A DNA stretch of 64,000 nucleotides from Brevibacterium marinum (GCF_011927955.1 NZ_JAATJN010000001.1:4154001-4218000), one strand, 5' to 3'. Shown: positions 49,458 to 58,634, counted from the first letter of the stretch. Numbers and translations: made by a program. The notes: generated by a model from the letters alone, not told the origin.

Positions 49458-50689
49458 CAGTTCAGATCTCCGCGGACTCCGCCCAGCAGGATCTCCTCCA
49501 TGATGGGAACCGGAAGCGGACGTGGGTTGTTGGCGATCAGTCGAGTGGATGCCGCCGCTGCTTCGGCAACTGCGGGAACGTCGCGTTCGGTCATGCCCAG
49601 CTGGTTCAGATCATTCGGAGCTCCGATGGTGACGACCAGGGTCTCCACCTTCTCGACTGCGGCACGAGCGTCCGTCTCCTCGTTTCCGGTTGCCTGGACT
49701 CCCAGTAGCTTCCCCAATCGAGCAAATTCGGGGATCCGGGCAGGAAGGTTGTAGCGCATCACGTACGGCAGGAGCGCGCCGACTCCATATCCGTGCGAAG
49801 TACCCGTCAGCGCACCGATCGGTGACTGTAGGGCATGGCACCCGGCAGTTCCTGCAGTGTTGATCGCCAGTCCGGCACAATAGGCCGCCAGCATCACATC
49901 GGTTCGTGCTTCCAAACTGCCAAGGTTCTCCGCCAGAGCCGGGATACCTCGCCCAATGAGCTCCAGCCCCTTTTCTGCCCACACGTCGGTCAGGACGTTC
50001 TTGCCGACGTAGAGGTGGTCTTTCATGTCCTGAGACGACGGATTCTTCGCTGTTGCGGTATACGCCTCAATCAGATGCGACAGGGCGTCCACAGCAGTAG
50101 CCGCGGTCAGCGCACTGGGTGCCGTCAGGGTGAGTTCAGGGTCGATCACTGTCGCCACGGCTTCCATGAACGCACTGGCGGCTCCGACCTTCACCCCTTT
50201 GTCTTCATCGTTGACCACTGCGATGCAGGTGGATTCGGCACCGGTGCCTCCAGTCGTCGGCACGGTGATGACTGGCAGACCGGGCCCGGCAACACGGTTT
50301 TCCCCGAAGATTTCACGAACGTCTGCAGGAGAATTGATCAAAATGCCCATCACCTTGGCGAAGTCCATGCAGCTGCCCCCGCCCAGGCCGATCAAGACGT
50401 CGATATCTTCACCGGCGAGTGCGTCCACTGCAGTTTGGATGTCCGTTCGGGGAAGGTCGGGACGAACATCACCGTAGGCAATGACTCTCATCCCTGCACT
50501 TTCCAACCCTGCTTGCAGGTCGAGGCAGGCTTGCTCTGAGAGCATTCGCCTGTCGGTGCAGATCAAAGCGGTGGTTCCCAAACGTCTGGCCAGAGTCGGA
50601 AGCTCACGCCTCTGTCCTGGACCGAAGATCACGGTCGCCGGTTGCCGCAGCAGTCCCAATCCCAATGAGTTCTCGTTGCGTGCTTCCAT
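49445..50689 (-). CDS. Iron-containing (group III) alcohol dehydrogenase
   Basis: A 414-residue dehydrogenase. Nucleotide-binding region VLIGLGGGSCMDFAK; metal ligands expected in TAVDALSHLIEAY and CHALQSPIGALTGTSHGYGV (D, H, H, H). It likely oxidises a primary hydroxyl released by ester hydrolysis to an aldehyde. Its ATG shares one base with the stop of the Baeyer-Villiger gene (TGATG). Confidence 0.9.
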   Translation of the reverse strand: MEARNENSLGLGLLRQPATVIFGPGQRRELPTLARRLGTTALICTDRRMLSEQACLDLQAGLESAGMRVIAYGDVRPDLPRTDIQTAVDALAGEDIDVLIGLGGGSCMDFAKVMGILINSPADVREIFGENRVAGPGLPVITVPTTGGTGAESTCIAVVNDEDKGVKVGAASAFMEAVATVIDPELTLTAPSALTAATAVDALSHLIEAYTATAKNPSSQDMKDHLYVGKNVLTDVWAEKGLELIGRGIPALAENLGSLEARTDVMLAAYCAGLAINTAGTAGCHALQSPIGALTGTSHGYGVGALLPYVMRYNLPARIPEFARLGKLLGVQATGNEETDARAAVEKVETLVVTIGAPNDLNQLGMTERDVPAVAEAAAASTRLIANNPRPLPVPIMEEILLGGVRGDLNWWDS

Positions 50690-52359
50690 CAGATGACCAC
50701 CGATTCGTCCATTGAAGTCGCCAGGCGTTCAGCATCTGGCTGATGCCCGGAGAGAAAGCTAGCATAGTTGTCTTTCTCGGCTTGCCGGCACCATTCTTGG
50801 TACACCTGTCCCCCTCCCAAGTAGACCTGATATTCAAGAGACTTTCCGGGGATGTTGCCGCCGATGAACCAGGCTCCCGCTTTGGGTCCTTCGACCGACA
50901 TCACCGTTGCTTCTGCGCCACGGACGGTTTCGTCGTTCCAGGTCTCCTCGGCCGTCCTGCTGGATTCGAATACCTCAATGCCCTGTTCGGTGAGGAACTT
51001 CAGGAACCGCTGCATCCACTGCGCTCCGAGTTGAATCGGCACGACAAGGTTCGAATACGGTGTCTGTGGGCCAAGCGACATGAGGAAATTGGGGTACCCG
51101 TGAACTGAGAGCCCAAGGTTCGTCCGCAGCCCCTGCTCGGACCATTTGTCTCTGAGGACGACCCCGTCCCGGCCGATGATGTCAATGTTGGTGAGAGTTC
51201 CTGTCATCGCGTCGAACCCTGTCGCGAAAACAATGGCGTCCAGTGGGTACTCGGTGTCTCCCAGTACTATTCCGGCCTCGGTGATGCGGGTGATTGCGGT
51301 GGACTTTGCATCCAGCAAATGAACATTCTGTCTGTTGAATGTCTCGTAATAGCCGTGGCCAGTGGGCACGCGTTTGCCGTTGAAAGAATAGCTCTTCGGA
51401 CACAGCAGCTCAGCGGTGTCCGAGTCGTCTACGATTTCACGGATCTTGGATCGGATGAACTCCGAGGCCAAATCGCTGGCCTCGGCGTCACTGGCCAGGT
51501 CGGTGAAGCATTCATTGGCGAAGTGAAAACCGCCTTCTTTCCACTTGCTCTCGAAGATCTGGCGTCGTTCCTCGGCCGAAACCTCGGTGGCGGAGGCATT
51601 TGGGTACTCCATGTCCACTCCGAACGGGTGGAGCGCCGATCGGTCGAAGATCTCATCATAGTGATCTCTCACGTATTGCATCCACTCCTGATCGACCTTG
51701 TCGTTGTTGCTTTCGACGACATAGTTGGGAGTGCGCTGGAAGACGAAGAGTTCTTCTGCCTGCTTGGCCAACTCTGGAATGATCTGGATGCCCGAAGCGC
51801 CGACTCCGATCACGCCGACGCGTTTTCCGGTGAAGTCGACTCCGTCGTTCGGCCATGCGGCCGTGTGATATTTGGCTCCGGCGAATGCTTCGATGCCGTC
51901 GATGGTGGGGAAGACCGCCTGGCTCAGTGCCCCCATCGCGCTGATGAGATAACGTGCTCGCTTGGTCGTCCCATCAGCGAAGGTGACTTCCCACAGGGCG
52001 TCTTCAGCGTGCCATCGAGCTGTCTCTACCCTGGAGTTGAGTTGAATGTCGCGACGAAGGTCGAGCCGGTCTGCAATGAAGTTCAAATAGTCTGAGACTT
52101 CTGCACCGTCTGGGTAGCGCTGGCTCCACGTCCATTCGTCTCGGACTTCCTTGCTGAAGGAGAACGAGTAGTAGTGGAACTCGCTGTCTGTGCGGACTCC
52201 TGGGTAGCGGTTGATCCACCAGGTGCCGCCCACGCCGTCCGTCGCTTCCACCACCCGGGTGTCGAGTCCGATTTCGCGAAGGTGATGCAGAATCGCCAGG
52301 CCGGAGAAGCCTGCACCGATGACGATCGCGTCATGGTCCATTTGAGTAGTTTTGATCAT
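50689..52359 (-). CDS. Baeyer-Villiger monooxygenase (cyclohexanone monooxygenase-like)
   Basis: A 556-residue FAD/NADPH flavoprotein inserting oxygen next to a ketone carbonyl to give an ester or lactone. FAD site AIVIGAGFSGLAILHHLREI, second site RVGVIGVGASGIQIIPELAK, and the type I fingerprint F-x-G-x3-H-x3-W in FAGAKYHTAAWP. Late FATGFDAMTGTLTNID is the third family motif. ATG at 52359 with AGGAAC upstream. Downstream of the esterase gene by 59 bp. Preferred ketone (cyclic, long-chain or aromatic) cannot be read from sequence. Confidence 0.95.
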   Translation of the reverse strand: MIKTTQMDHDAIVIGAGFSGLAILHHLREIGLDTRVVEATDGVGGTWWINRYPGVRTDSEFHYYSFSFSKEVRDEWTWSQRYPDGAEVSDYLNFIADRLDLRRDIQLNSRVETARWHAEDALWEVTFADGTTKRARYLISAMGALSQAVFPTIDGIEAFAGAKYHTAAWPNDGVDFTGKRVGVIGVGASGIQIIPELAKQAEELFVFQRTPNYVVESNNDKVDQEWMQYVRDHYDEIFDRSALHPFGVDMEYPNASATEVSAEERRQIFESKWKEGGFHFANECFTDLASDAEASDLASEFIRSKIREIVDDSDTAELLCPKSYSFNGKRVPTGHGYYETFNRQNVHLLDAKSTAITRITEAGIVLGDTEYPLDAIVFATGFDAMTGTLTNIDIIGRDGVVLRDKWSEQGLRTNLGLSVHGYPNFLMSLGPQTPYSNLVVPIQLGAQWMQRFLKFLTEQGIEVFESSRTAEETWNDETVRGAEATVMSVEGPKAGAWFIGGNIPGKSLEYQVYLGGGQVYQEWCRQAEKDNYASFLSGHQPDAERLATSMDESVVI

Positions 52360-52418
52360 CGTCTGTTCCTAAAAATGCCGTCATGGAAAATGAGGGTCAG
52401 GAAGAGCTTGACGCCGAG

Positions 52419-53315
52419 TCAGCGGCACCAGTCCGCGATTTCCGCAATCGCCTGATCTGCGGCTGCGAGGTTTCCGGCCTGCATCGGAAACACGTGTTGC
52501 TGCCCGTGCACGATCGAGAGAGTGACCTCGGCTCCATGTGCTTCAGCCTGAGCTGCCAGGCGGGTGCTGTCTGCATAAAGTGACTCGGTGTCACTCGCAC
52601 AGATGTAGAGCCTGGGGAATCCGGTGAAATCCGCGTAGAGAGGATTGACGAGCGGGTCGCGCGGGTCTGCTCCTCCGCAAAGATACCGGTCAATGTTGCC
52701 CTGCAGCCCCTCTCGGGTGATGAGGAAGTCAGTGTCAGCATTCGTTTCGATGGTTTCTCCGGTATTCTCCATGTCCAGCCACGGGGACATCGTCACCACC
52801 TGTTCGGGCAGCTCTCGGCCACCTTCGCGCAGTTTCAGCACACTGCTGATTGCGATGCTTGCACCAGCACTGTCACCTACGGGAATGATGTTCTTGGTTG
52901 CGACGCCTTGTTCGTTCAAAGCATCAATCACCGATACTGCGTCGTCGATCTGAGCAGGGAACGGGTGCTCTGGCGCGAGGCGGAAGTCGGCCACGAAACA
53001 AGTGACGCCGGTCTTCTTTGCGAGGTGGCCAGCCAACTTGCGGTGACTATTGGACGACCCCAAGGCGAACCCTCCACCGTGCAGCTCCAACAGCACTCTC
53101 GACCGGTCAGCATCATCGGGAAGAACCCAGATTCCAGGCACCCCGCCTTCCGTGCTCTCGCGGTATCGAACATTGGACGGTTCCGAAGTGACACGTTGCC
53201 AATCCTCGAAAACCCAGCGCATCAACCCCAGCGACATCTCAGGATGGGCTGCAAATTCCTGATCCCATTGCGAATAGATGACGCTCAGCGGATCTGATGG
53301 TTGCGCGGTAGGCAT
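52419..53315 (-). CDS. Alpha/beta hydrolase, hormone-sensitive lipase (HSL) family esterase
   Basis: A 298-residue esterase/lactonase. Oxyanion motif LELHGGGFALGSS, nucleophile VGDSAGASIAISSVLKL, aspartate in YICASDTESLYAD, histidine in IVHGQQHVFPMQ. It should hydrolyse the ester or lactone made by the monooxygenase encoded next. AAGGAGG precedes ATG 53315. First gene of the operon, with the paired palindromes at 53402-53437 in its control region. Confidence 0.92.
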   Translation of the reverse strand: MPTAQPSDPLSVIYSQWDQEFAAHPEMSLGLMRWVFEDWQRVTSEPSNVRYRESTEGGVPGIWVLPDDADRSRVLLELHGGGFALGSSNSHRKLAGHLAKKTGVTCFVADFRLAPEHPFPAQIDDAVSVIDALNEQGVATKNIIPVGDSAGASIAISSVLKLREGGRELPEQVVTMSPWLDMENTGETIETNADTDFLITREGLQGNIDRYLCGGADPRDPLVNPLYADFTGFPRLYICASDTESLYADSTRLAAQAEAHGAEVTLSIVHGQQHVFPMQAGNLAAADQAIAEIADWCR

Positions 53316-53583
53316 GTAGACCTCCTTGTCAGAATTTAATGACGACCTCATAAGAGGCACAGAAGTAAGTCTTCACGCACATTTGGTTATTGTGAACGTC
53401 GTTCTCAGCTTGAAACAGTCAAGTCTCAAGTTGAGACAGGTGGATTCGACGCGGATCGACCCTCCACGATCGACATGCGCAGGACCGCCCCGGGAGTGGA
53501 ACGGCAAATTTCGCGTCCAAGCCGCAGAGTCAGCATTGAACGTCTCATGCATCGCCTGACCGGCGTTGTCTCATGCAGCACCT
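53316..53583 (-). other. Control region of the ketone operon
   Basis: 268 bp between the esterase start and the regulator stop. It contains the operator pair at 53402-53437. No ORF of coding character. I see no clear sigma-70 hexamers close to the operator, so the promoter may need activation. Confidence 0.6.
53402..53437. promoter_or_regulatory. Operator pair of the ketone-catabolism regulon (esterase operon)
   Basis: GTCTCAA-G-TTGAGAC at 53423-53437 is a perfect palindrome; TCTCAGCTTGAAA at 53403-53415 is a weaker copy 21 bp upstream. The same half-site TCTCAA occurs at 56280-56306, between the two SDR genes, so one regulator likely binds both places. Confidence 0.75.
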
Positions 53584-55278
53584 TTATTGCACCAGTTTGT
53601 ACTGTTTGATCTTGCGATAGATCGTTGCGCGTGAGACCCCGAGGATTGCAGCAGCCTGCGAACGATTTCCCTGCGCCTGCTGCAGCGCCTGGAGAAGCGC
53701 ATGCCGTTCTGCCCGTTCGATCATCGTTGCTCCGATGGGTGCCGAACGAATGGCTGCGGGGAGAGCGTCGACGTCGATGTCTGCCCCCGGTGTGTTGCGA
53801 CTAGCGGTCGCAGCAACGTGATGGAGTTCGCGCAGATTTCCGGGCCAGTGGTACTCGGTGACCGCGTTCTGTGCCGGTGCGCTCAGCCTCGACGCACGAC
53901 CGCTCTTTCCGGCGAGTGATTCCCACAATTGGAGTATTCGATCAGGCTGTTCGCGAAGAGCGGGAAGCACAACCGTCGGAGCTACTGTGGCGTGAAGCGA
54001 TTGGCCTGATTCGGCGCCGTAGTCGGTAGTCGTCGTCAGGGCCATGTATGGGTTGTCCGCTGAGGTGAAAAGAGCTCGCAGCTCGATACGCTCACGCTCT
54101 GTGAGGCACTCGGCTCCTCGTACGACCAGACTATGCCCGGAGTCCAAATCCTCGGCGATTCGTCTCAGCATCGACTGCCAACCGTCGACCTTGGCGCGGA
54201 CGGCGTCAACCTCTTTGAGGGGGTGGCTCGAGGCCACCTGGCGCATCGCCATTGCTGCCAGTGTCGCTTTCCCGGTTCCGGACTCTCCGACGATCATCAC
54301 AGCATGGTGGCTCTGCAACGTCAGGGATATACTTTCCAATTGCTCTTGCCATAGCGAGTCGCGCACGACCGGCATATCCCCGGTCTCCCCCTGCAGCGCA
54401 CGGGTGGAGGTGGCGTCACCAAGAAGACGCAAAGAGTGACGTCCATCTCCGTCGCGTGTAAACTCCACATCCACCCCCTCCACTGACACACCTCCGAAAA
54501 CAGAGGACATCTGGGGGTCGGCACCATCGTTACTGCGGTCTTCAGCTGTCTCAGCGGCCGTGACACGTTCGCGGACGGGAGACTTCAGAGGGCCAGCAGT
54601 CGTGTTCAGCGTGCTGGGAAGGTCGGCTTGCAAACCGTCCGGCAGGAGTTCGTCATCGTCGGCAGTTCGAAGTATCCGCAGCTGCATCTGTGCCACTAGA
54701 CCTCGCAGCAACGGCAGCAGCAGATTCGAATGTGCTCCGTCATCGCCGGAGAGCACGATAGCACCGAGCACTTGCCCAGACTCCGGGTGAAAGACCGGTT
54801 CTCCCATACACAACGCATTGGTGTAGAAGTCAGCGTAGTGTTCGGGGCCGCTGACCTGAACCCCCTTCCCGGAGACGATGGCTGTGCCTAGCCCGTTGGT
54901 GCCGACCGCCTGTTCGGACAGATCGGCACCACGTTCGGTGTTGACTGTTCTCAGATGGGCCTGAGCAAACCGATCACTCGACCAGGTCTCCACCACTCGG
55001 CCGGCGGCATCGGACAAGAGGATTCCCTGGCCTGACCCGACAAGCTCACCGGCAAATGTGTGAATCTGATCTCGACAGAGCTCGAAGAGAGAGTTGTCGA
55101 TCTCCTCGTCATCGGCATGAGGAACTCGAACGACTGCATCGGGTGCACCGAAAAGCAGATGAGACCGCTCCCAGGAATGGAGCAGAAACGGCGCGCGTTC
55201 GCCGCGACTGTTCATCACGGCGAGGACTGCTTCTTTCGCTTCTCGAAGTTCGTCGGCGTCCATCGGCTCCACTCTCAT
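53584..55278 (-). CDS. AcoR-like regulator: GAF, degenerate AAA+ and FIS-type HTH
   Basis: A 564-residue activator. N-terminal GAF region ~50-215 (with QAVGTNGLGTAIVSGKGVQV and ALCMGEPVFHPESGQVLGAI), AAA+-like domain ~300-480 with Walker A VGESGTGKATL near residue 333, and C-terminal FIS helix RSQAAAILGVSRATIYRKIK. There is no GAFTGA loop and Walker B is weak (SLVVRGAE), so it should work with the housekeeping sigma factor. It probably binds TCTCAA-N-TTGAGA and senses a pathway compound. Lies between SDR 2 and the esterase operon. Confidence 0.9.
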   Translation of the reverse strand: MRVEPMDADELREAKEAVLAVMNSRGERAPFLLHSWERSHLLFGAPDAVVRVPHADDEEIDNSLFELCRDQIHTFAGELVGSGQGILLSDAAGRVVETWSSDRFAQAHLRTVNTERGADLSEQAVGTNGLGTAIVSGKGVQVSGPEHYADFYTNALCMGEPVFHPESGQVLGAIVLSGDDGAHSNLLLPLLRGLVAQMQLRILRTADDDELLPDGLQADLPSTLNTTAGPLKSPVRERVTAAETAEDRSNDGADPQMSSVFGGVSVEGVDVEFTRDGDGRHSLRLLGDATSTRALQGETGDMPVVRDSLWQEQLESISLTLQSHHAVMIVGESGTGKATLAAMAMRQVASSHPLKEVDAVRAKVDGWQSMLRRIAEDLDSGHSLVVRGAECLTERERIELRALFTSADNPYMALTTTTDYGAESGQSLHATVAPTVVLPALREQPDRILQLWESLAGKSGRASRLSAPAQNAVTEYHWPGNLRELHHVAATASRNTPGADIDVDALPAAIRSAPIGATMIERAERHALLQALQQAQGNRSQAAAILGVSRATIYRKIKQYKLVQ

Positions 55279-55311
55279 TGCTGCTCACCTTCGTCGGTGT
55301 GCAAATGTGTA

Positions 55312-55330
55312 CCTTGGATTTTTCCAAAGG
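55312..55330 (-). terminator. Hairpin between SDR 2 and the regulator gene
   Basis: CCTTTGGA pairs with TCCAAGG around a short A-rich loop. It may reduce read-through from SDR 2 into the regulator. The region also holds two GTGCAA words. Confidence 0.4.
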
Positions 55331-55415
55331 CGTGCAACTCTGTCGACCCCGCCCCGCTGCCTCTGCCTCTTCGGACGCGCACTCCGGACAGAAGTCAGCA
55401 CTCTCGATTCATCGA

Positions 55416-56165
55416 CTATTGAGCGAGGTACCCACCGTCGATCACCAGTTCGGATCCGGTCATGAAGGATGACTCGTCACCTGCCAGAAAAATTGCCCCT
55501 GCAGCTATCTCGTCTGGAGTGCCAGACCGCCCCATCGGCGTCTGCCCCACCACATACTCGTTCACTGCCGCATCTTGAGCTTCCGTGAGGGGCGTGTCGA
55601 TGAACCCTGGGATCAGCGAATTCACCCTGATGGAATCGTCGGCATATGTGATCGCGGCATTCTTGGTCATCATGCGCAAAGCACCTTTGGTCGCATGATA
55701 AGCATGCGCACCCCCTACCGCTGCCACTCCCCAAATGGACACCACATTGATGATCGCGCCTCCTCCCCTGGTCCGCATGTGAGGAATCGCTTTGCGCATT
55801 CCCAACCATGGCCCGGTCTGATTGGCGGCAACGATCTGGGCCCATGCCTCTGTGGTCAACTCTTCGAGCGGATCGTACGCAATCTGTCCTGCATTGTTGA
55901 CGAGGATGTCGACGCCGCCGAACGTTGAGATCGCGCTGTCGAAGATGTGCGTCCAATCTGCTTCTTCGCAGACGTTACCGGGCAGGTGCAGATAGGCATC
56001 GCGGGTGAAGCGTTCACCCGAGTCGTTTGCGTGCTGCTCGTTGTCGAACGATCGCCCCACCGAGACAACCTTGGCACCCTCTGCCAGAAATCGCGTGGCA
56101 ATTGCCAGACCGATGCCGCGAGTAGCACCTGTCACTACGGCCACTTTGTCTTCCAAACGTCCCAT
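55416..56165 (-). CDS. SDR family oxidoreductase (SDR 2)
   Basis: A 249-residue classical SDR: TGATRGIGLAIATRF, VNNAGQIAYDP, catalytic S in VVSIWGVAAVG and Y-x3-K in YHATKGAL, C-terminal FMTGSELVIDGGYLAQ. Probably oxidises an alcohol substrate or intermediate. ATG 56165 with AAGGAGG upstream. Divergent from the SDR at 56381; the repeated palindrome at 56280-56306 lies between them. Confidence 0.92.
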   Translation of the reverse strand: MGRLEDKVAVVTGATRGIGLAIATRFLAEGAKVVSVGRSFDNEQHANDSGERFTRDAYLHLPGNVCEEADWTHIFDSAISTFGGVDILVNNAGQIAYDPLEELTTEAWAQIVAANQTGPWLGMRKAIPHMRTRGGGAIINVVSIWGVAAVGGAHAYHATKGALRMMTKNAAITYADDSIRVNSLIPGFIDTPLTEAQDAAVNEYVVGQTPMGRSGTPDEIAAGAIFLAGDESSFMTGSELVIDGGYLAQ

Positions 56166-56279
56166 CGAACCTCCTTGTTCAAGATTGTTGTCCACGCGGC
56201 TGTGCTCCAGTCAGAACAGTGGAAGCGGCCGCCGATGTCTTCACTCCAGACTTTCGCACAGCTGCACGACACCGCGGCG

Positions 56280-56306
56280 TCTCAATTTGAGAGTCTCAAT
56301 TTGAGA
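56280..56306. promoter_or_regulatory. Tandem operator between the two SDR genes
   Basis: TCTCAATTTGAGA at 56280-56292 and again at 56294-56306, repeat step 14 bp. Each copy is a perfect palindrome around a central T. Half-sites match those of the esterase operon operator at 53423-53437. Confidence 0.8.
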
Positions 56307-56380
56307 TCGTCGGCACGGCTGCAATTCGCGCAGACTGAATGCAGAAGCGAAACAGATTTCACTTGAGATAGGGAGCGACG

Positions 56381-57151
56381 ATGAATCGAATGGACAGCAA
56401 AGTGACAGTCATCACCGGCGGCGCGGCTGGGATGGGTCGTATCCAATCTGAACTTTATGCGCGTGAGGGTGCCAGAGTCGCCGTCATCGACATTGACGAA
56501 AACAGTGGAGCGGAGACAATCGCGGCCATCGAGGCTGACGGTGGCACAGCAGCCTTCTGGAACGTGGATATTTCCGACGAGTCTCAGGTGCGCGGCTCAG
56601 TCGACGAAATTGTCCAGCAGTTCGGAAGAGTCGATGTCTTGATCAACAATGCCGGTGTGACCGGAGTGGATAAACCTACTCACGAAGTTTCGGAGCAGGA
56701 GCTTGATGCCGTATTGGGCGTTGACGTCAAGGGACTGTTCTTCATGACCAAGCACGTCGTCCCTCATCTCAAAGACGCAGGTGGAGGCGCGATCGTGAAC
56801 TTCGCGTCAATCTACGGTTTAGTGGGATCGCAGGAACTGACGCCCTACCACGCCGCCAAGGGAGCGGTCGTCGCTATGACCAAACAGGACGCAGTCACCT
56901 ACGGACAGGACAACATTCGGGTGAATGCCGTAGCTCCCGGAACGATCCTGACCCCGCTGGTGAAAGAGCTCGGGTCCCGCGGACCGGGCGGGCTCGATGC
57001 CTACAAGGAGCTGATGGGCGCCAAACATCCCATCGGCAGGTTGGGCCAGCCTGAAGACGTCGCCCACGCGACACTGTTCCTCGCCTCCGACGAATCGGCC
57101 TTCATCACCGGCACAGTGCTGCCCGTAGATGGCGGTTACACAGCCCAGTAA
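56381..57151 (+). CDS. SDR family oxidoreductase (SDR 1)
   Basis: A 256-residue SDR: TGGAAGMGRIQSELYAREGA, NNAGVTGVDKPTHEVS, S in NFASIYGLVGS and Y-x3-K in YHAAKGAVVAM, closing with GTVLPVDGGYTAQ. The acidic residue in VIDIDENSGAE indicates NAD. AGGGAG precedes the ATG. Likely converts the starting alcohol to the ketone that the Baeyer-Villiger enzyme uses. Confidence 0.92.
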   Translation: MNRMDSKVTVITGGAAGMGRIQSELYAREGARVAVIDIDENSGAETIAAIEADGGTAAFWNVDISDESQVRGSVDEIVQQFGRVDVLINNAGVTGVDKPTHEVSEQELDAVLGVDVKGLFFMTKHVVPHLKDAGGGAIVNFASIYGLVGSQELTPYHAAKGAVVAMTKQDAVTYGQDNIRVNAVAPGTILTPLVKELGSRGPGGLDAYKELMGAKHPIGRLGQPEDVAHATLFLASDESAFITGTVLPVDGGYTAQ

Positions 57152-57161
57152 GACCTGGCCC

Positions 57162-57623
57162 CTACTCCCCCGCAGCCATGGCATCAATGGCTGCCGGGTC
57201 GGACGAGCGCAGGAACTCTTCGATCCGAGCCGCCTCCTCACCTTCGCCGATCGCACCGGCGGCACGCCCGAGGGCATTGAGCGCGCGGAGGAACCCGCGG
57301 TTGATCTCGTGCTTCCACGGGATCGGCCCGGAGCCGCGCCAGCCGGCGGCGCGCAGGGCATCGAGTCCGCGGTGGTAGCCGACTCGAGCGTAGGCATAGG
57401 AGTCGACGAGGCGGCCTTCGCTGTGGGCTTCATCGGCCAGGATCGCCCAGGCCAGGGACGAGGCCGGCAGACCGGCGACGATGTCGATGGGCTCTTCGCC
57501 TGCGTCGAGGCGCTTCTTGGCTTCGACATCGGCGTGGTCGTCGGGCAGGTAGGTCGGCTGTGGGCCGAGCTGCGAGGCGTCGAGGTTGCCGATGTGCGAT
57601 GGGTTGCCGATGGGCTGTGTCAT
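57162..57623 (-). CDS. DUF3151 family protein
   Basis: A 153-residue protein of a family confined to actinobacteria, function unknown. It is helical throughout (LPASSLAWAILADEAHSEGR, DSYAYARVGYHRGLDALRAA) and contains the family block GWRGSGPIPWKHEINRGFLR. AGGAG precedes ATG 57623. The stop lies 10 bp from the convergent SDR. The two genes upstream on the same strand (84 bp and more) may share its transcript. Confidence 0.85.
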   Translation of the reverse strand: MTQPIGNPSHIGNLDASQLGPQPTYLPDDHADVEAKKRLDAGEEPIDIVAGLPASSLAWAILADEAHSEGRLVDSYAYARVGYHRGLDALRAAGWRGSGPIPWKHEINRGFLRALNALGRAAGAIGEGEEAARIEEFLRSSDPAAIDAMAAGE

Positions 57624-57707
57624 GTCATCTCCTGATCGTGGGTTGTGCTGGTCGGGCCGACGGTGCGTCACCGTCGCCGAGGTGCTCTGCCCGCCATCCT
57701 GTCAGAC

Positions 57708-58634
57708 TCAGTCGGTCTTCACATCCGAGGGCTGGATCGTGTACGGGTTGGTGCTCAGGGCTCCGAAGACCCCCTCCTCTGCGAGTTCCTTGAGCTGCGC
57801 CTCGTCCTTGACTCCGGTCGCCCAGACCTTGAGATCCGTGCCGGTCCACTTCGCCGCAGATTCCGCGTCCACGGCGATCATCGAGTACCCCATGGCGGCC
57901 AGCGACTCCTCGTCGGATGCGGTCGGGTCGCCGGTGTACATCGCGGCCACTCCGAATTTGGACGCCGCTTCGGCGACTTCGGCATTCGCGGTCCTCACGA
58001 TCGTCGAATCGGCGATGTCCGCCTCGGCGATCTTATCCAGCACTGGGCCCGCCACCTCTGGGGATTCGATCAGGGGCATGAGGACGGTGGCACCGGCCAT
58101 CTGGTCGACCATCTGATCCCAGGTGATGGGCTCGCCGGGCGCAGTGTCCTTGCGCGGGGGTTTGATGGTCTCGTCGAGGAACGAGTCACGATCCAGCGAC
58201 GACAGATCGTCCTCGAGCCCCATGTCCTCGGGCGCAGTCTTCGGGTCAGCCGCGATGATCGTGCCGTCGCCCAGCTTCGCCAGGGTCGGGGCCGGCAGGT
58301 AACCGAACTTCGTGTTCTCGGTGAAGGCACGTTCGGAGTTCGCCGGATAGACCTCGGATCCGCCGTCGAGGGCGGCGACCGTGGGCTGCTCGAGAGAGTC
58401 GATGGTCAGGTGGTTCTCCTCGCCGAAGAAGCTGAGGCCGAGCACGACGGCGAGGCCGATGACGACGACGAGACCGGCCCACAGTGGCGCGTTGAACTTC
58501 TTCGGCTCCGGGCGCTCGGGCACAGGAGCGCGTTCGACGTCGTGCGGCTGATCGGTCGGCTGACCGCTGGCGGCCTGAGCCCGGTTGACCTGGTCGCGCT
58601 CATTGCGACCGTACCGGCGCTTCTTCTTGCTCAA
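57708..58634 (-). CDS. Membrane-anchored protein with degenerate GDPD-like domain
   Basis: A 308-residue protein. A basic cytoplasmic start (SKKKRRYGRNERDQ) is followed by one TM helix (LWAGLVVVIGLAVVLGLSFF) and an outer domain with the outline of glycerophosphodiester phosphodiesterases: VYPANSERAFTENTKFGYLP resembles the P-E-N-T-x-x-A-F region, and KVWATGVKDEAQLKELAEEG the last strand-helix. The catalytic His-Arg and metal acidic residues are not recognisable, so it may be non-catalytic. Start is TTG 58634, overlapping the glycosyltransferase stop by 4 nt with AAGGACGG upstream. Confidence 0.75.
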   Translation of the reverse strand: MSKKKRRYGRNERDQVNRAQAASGQPTDQPHDVERAPVPERPEPKKFNAPLWAGLVVVIGLAVVLGLSFFGEENHLTIDSLEQPTVAALDGGSEVYPANSERAFTENTKFGYLPAPTLAKLGDGTIIAADPKTAPEDMGLEDDLSSLDRDSFLDETIKPPRKDTAPGEPITWDQMVDQMAGATVLMPLIESPEVAGPVLDKIAEADIADSTIVRTANAEVAEAASKFGVAAMYTGDPTASDEESLAAMGYSMIAVDAESAAKWTGTDLKVWATGVKDEAQLKELAEEGVFGALSTNPYTIQPSDVKTD

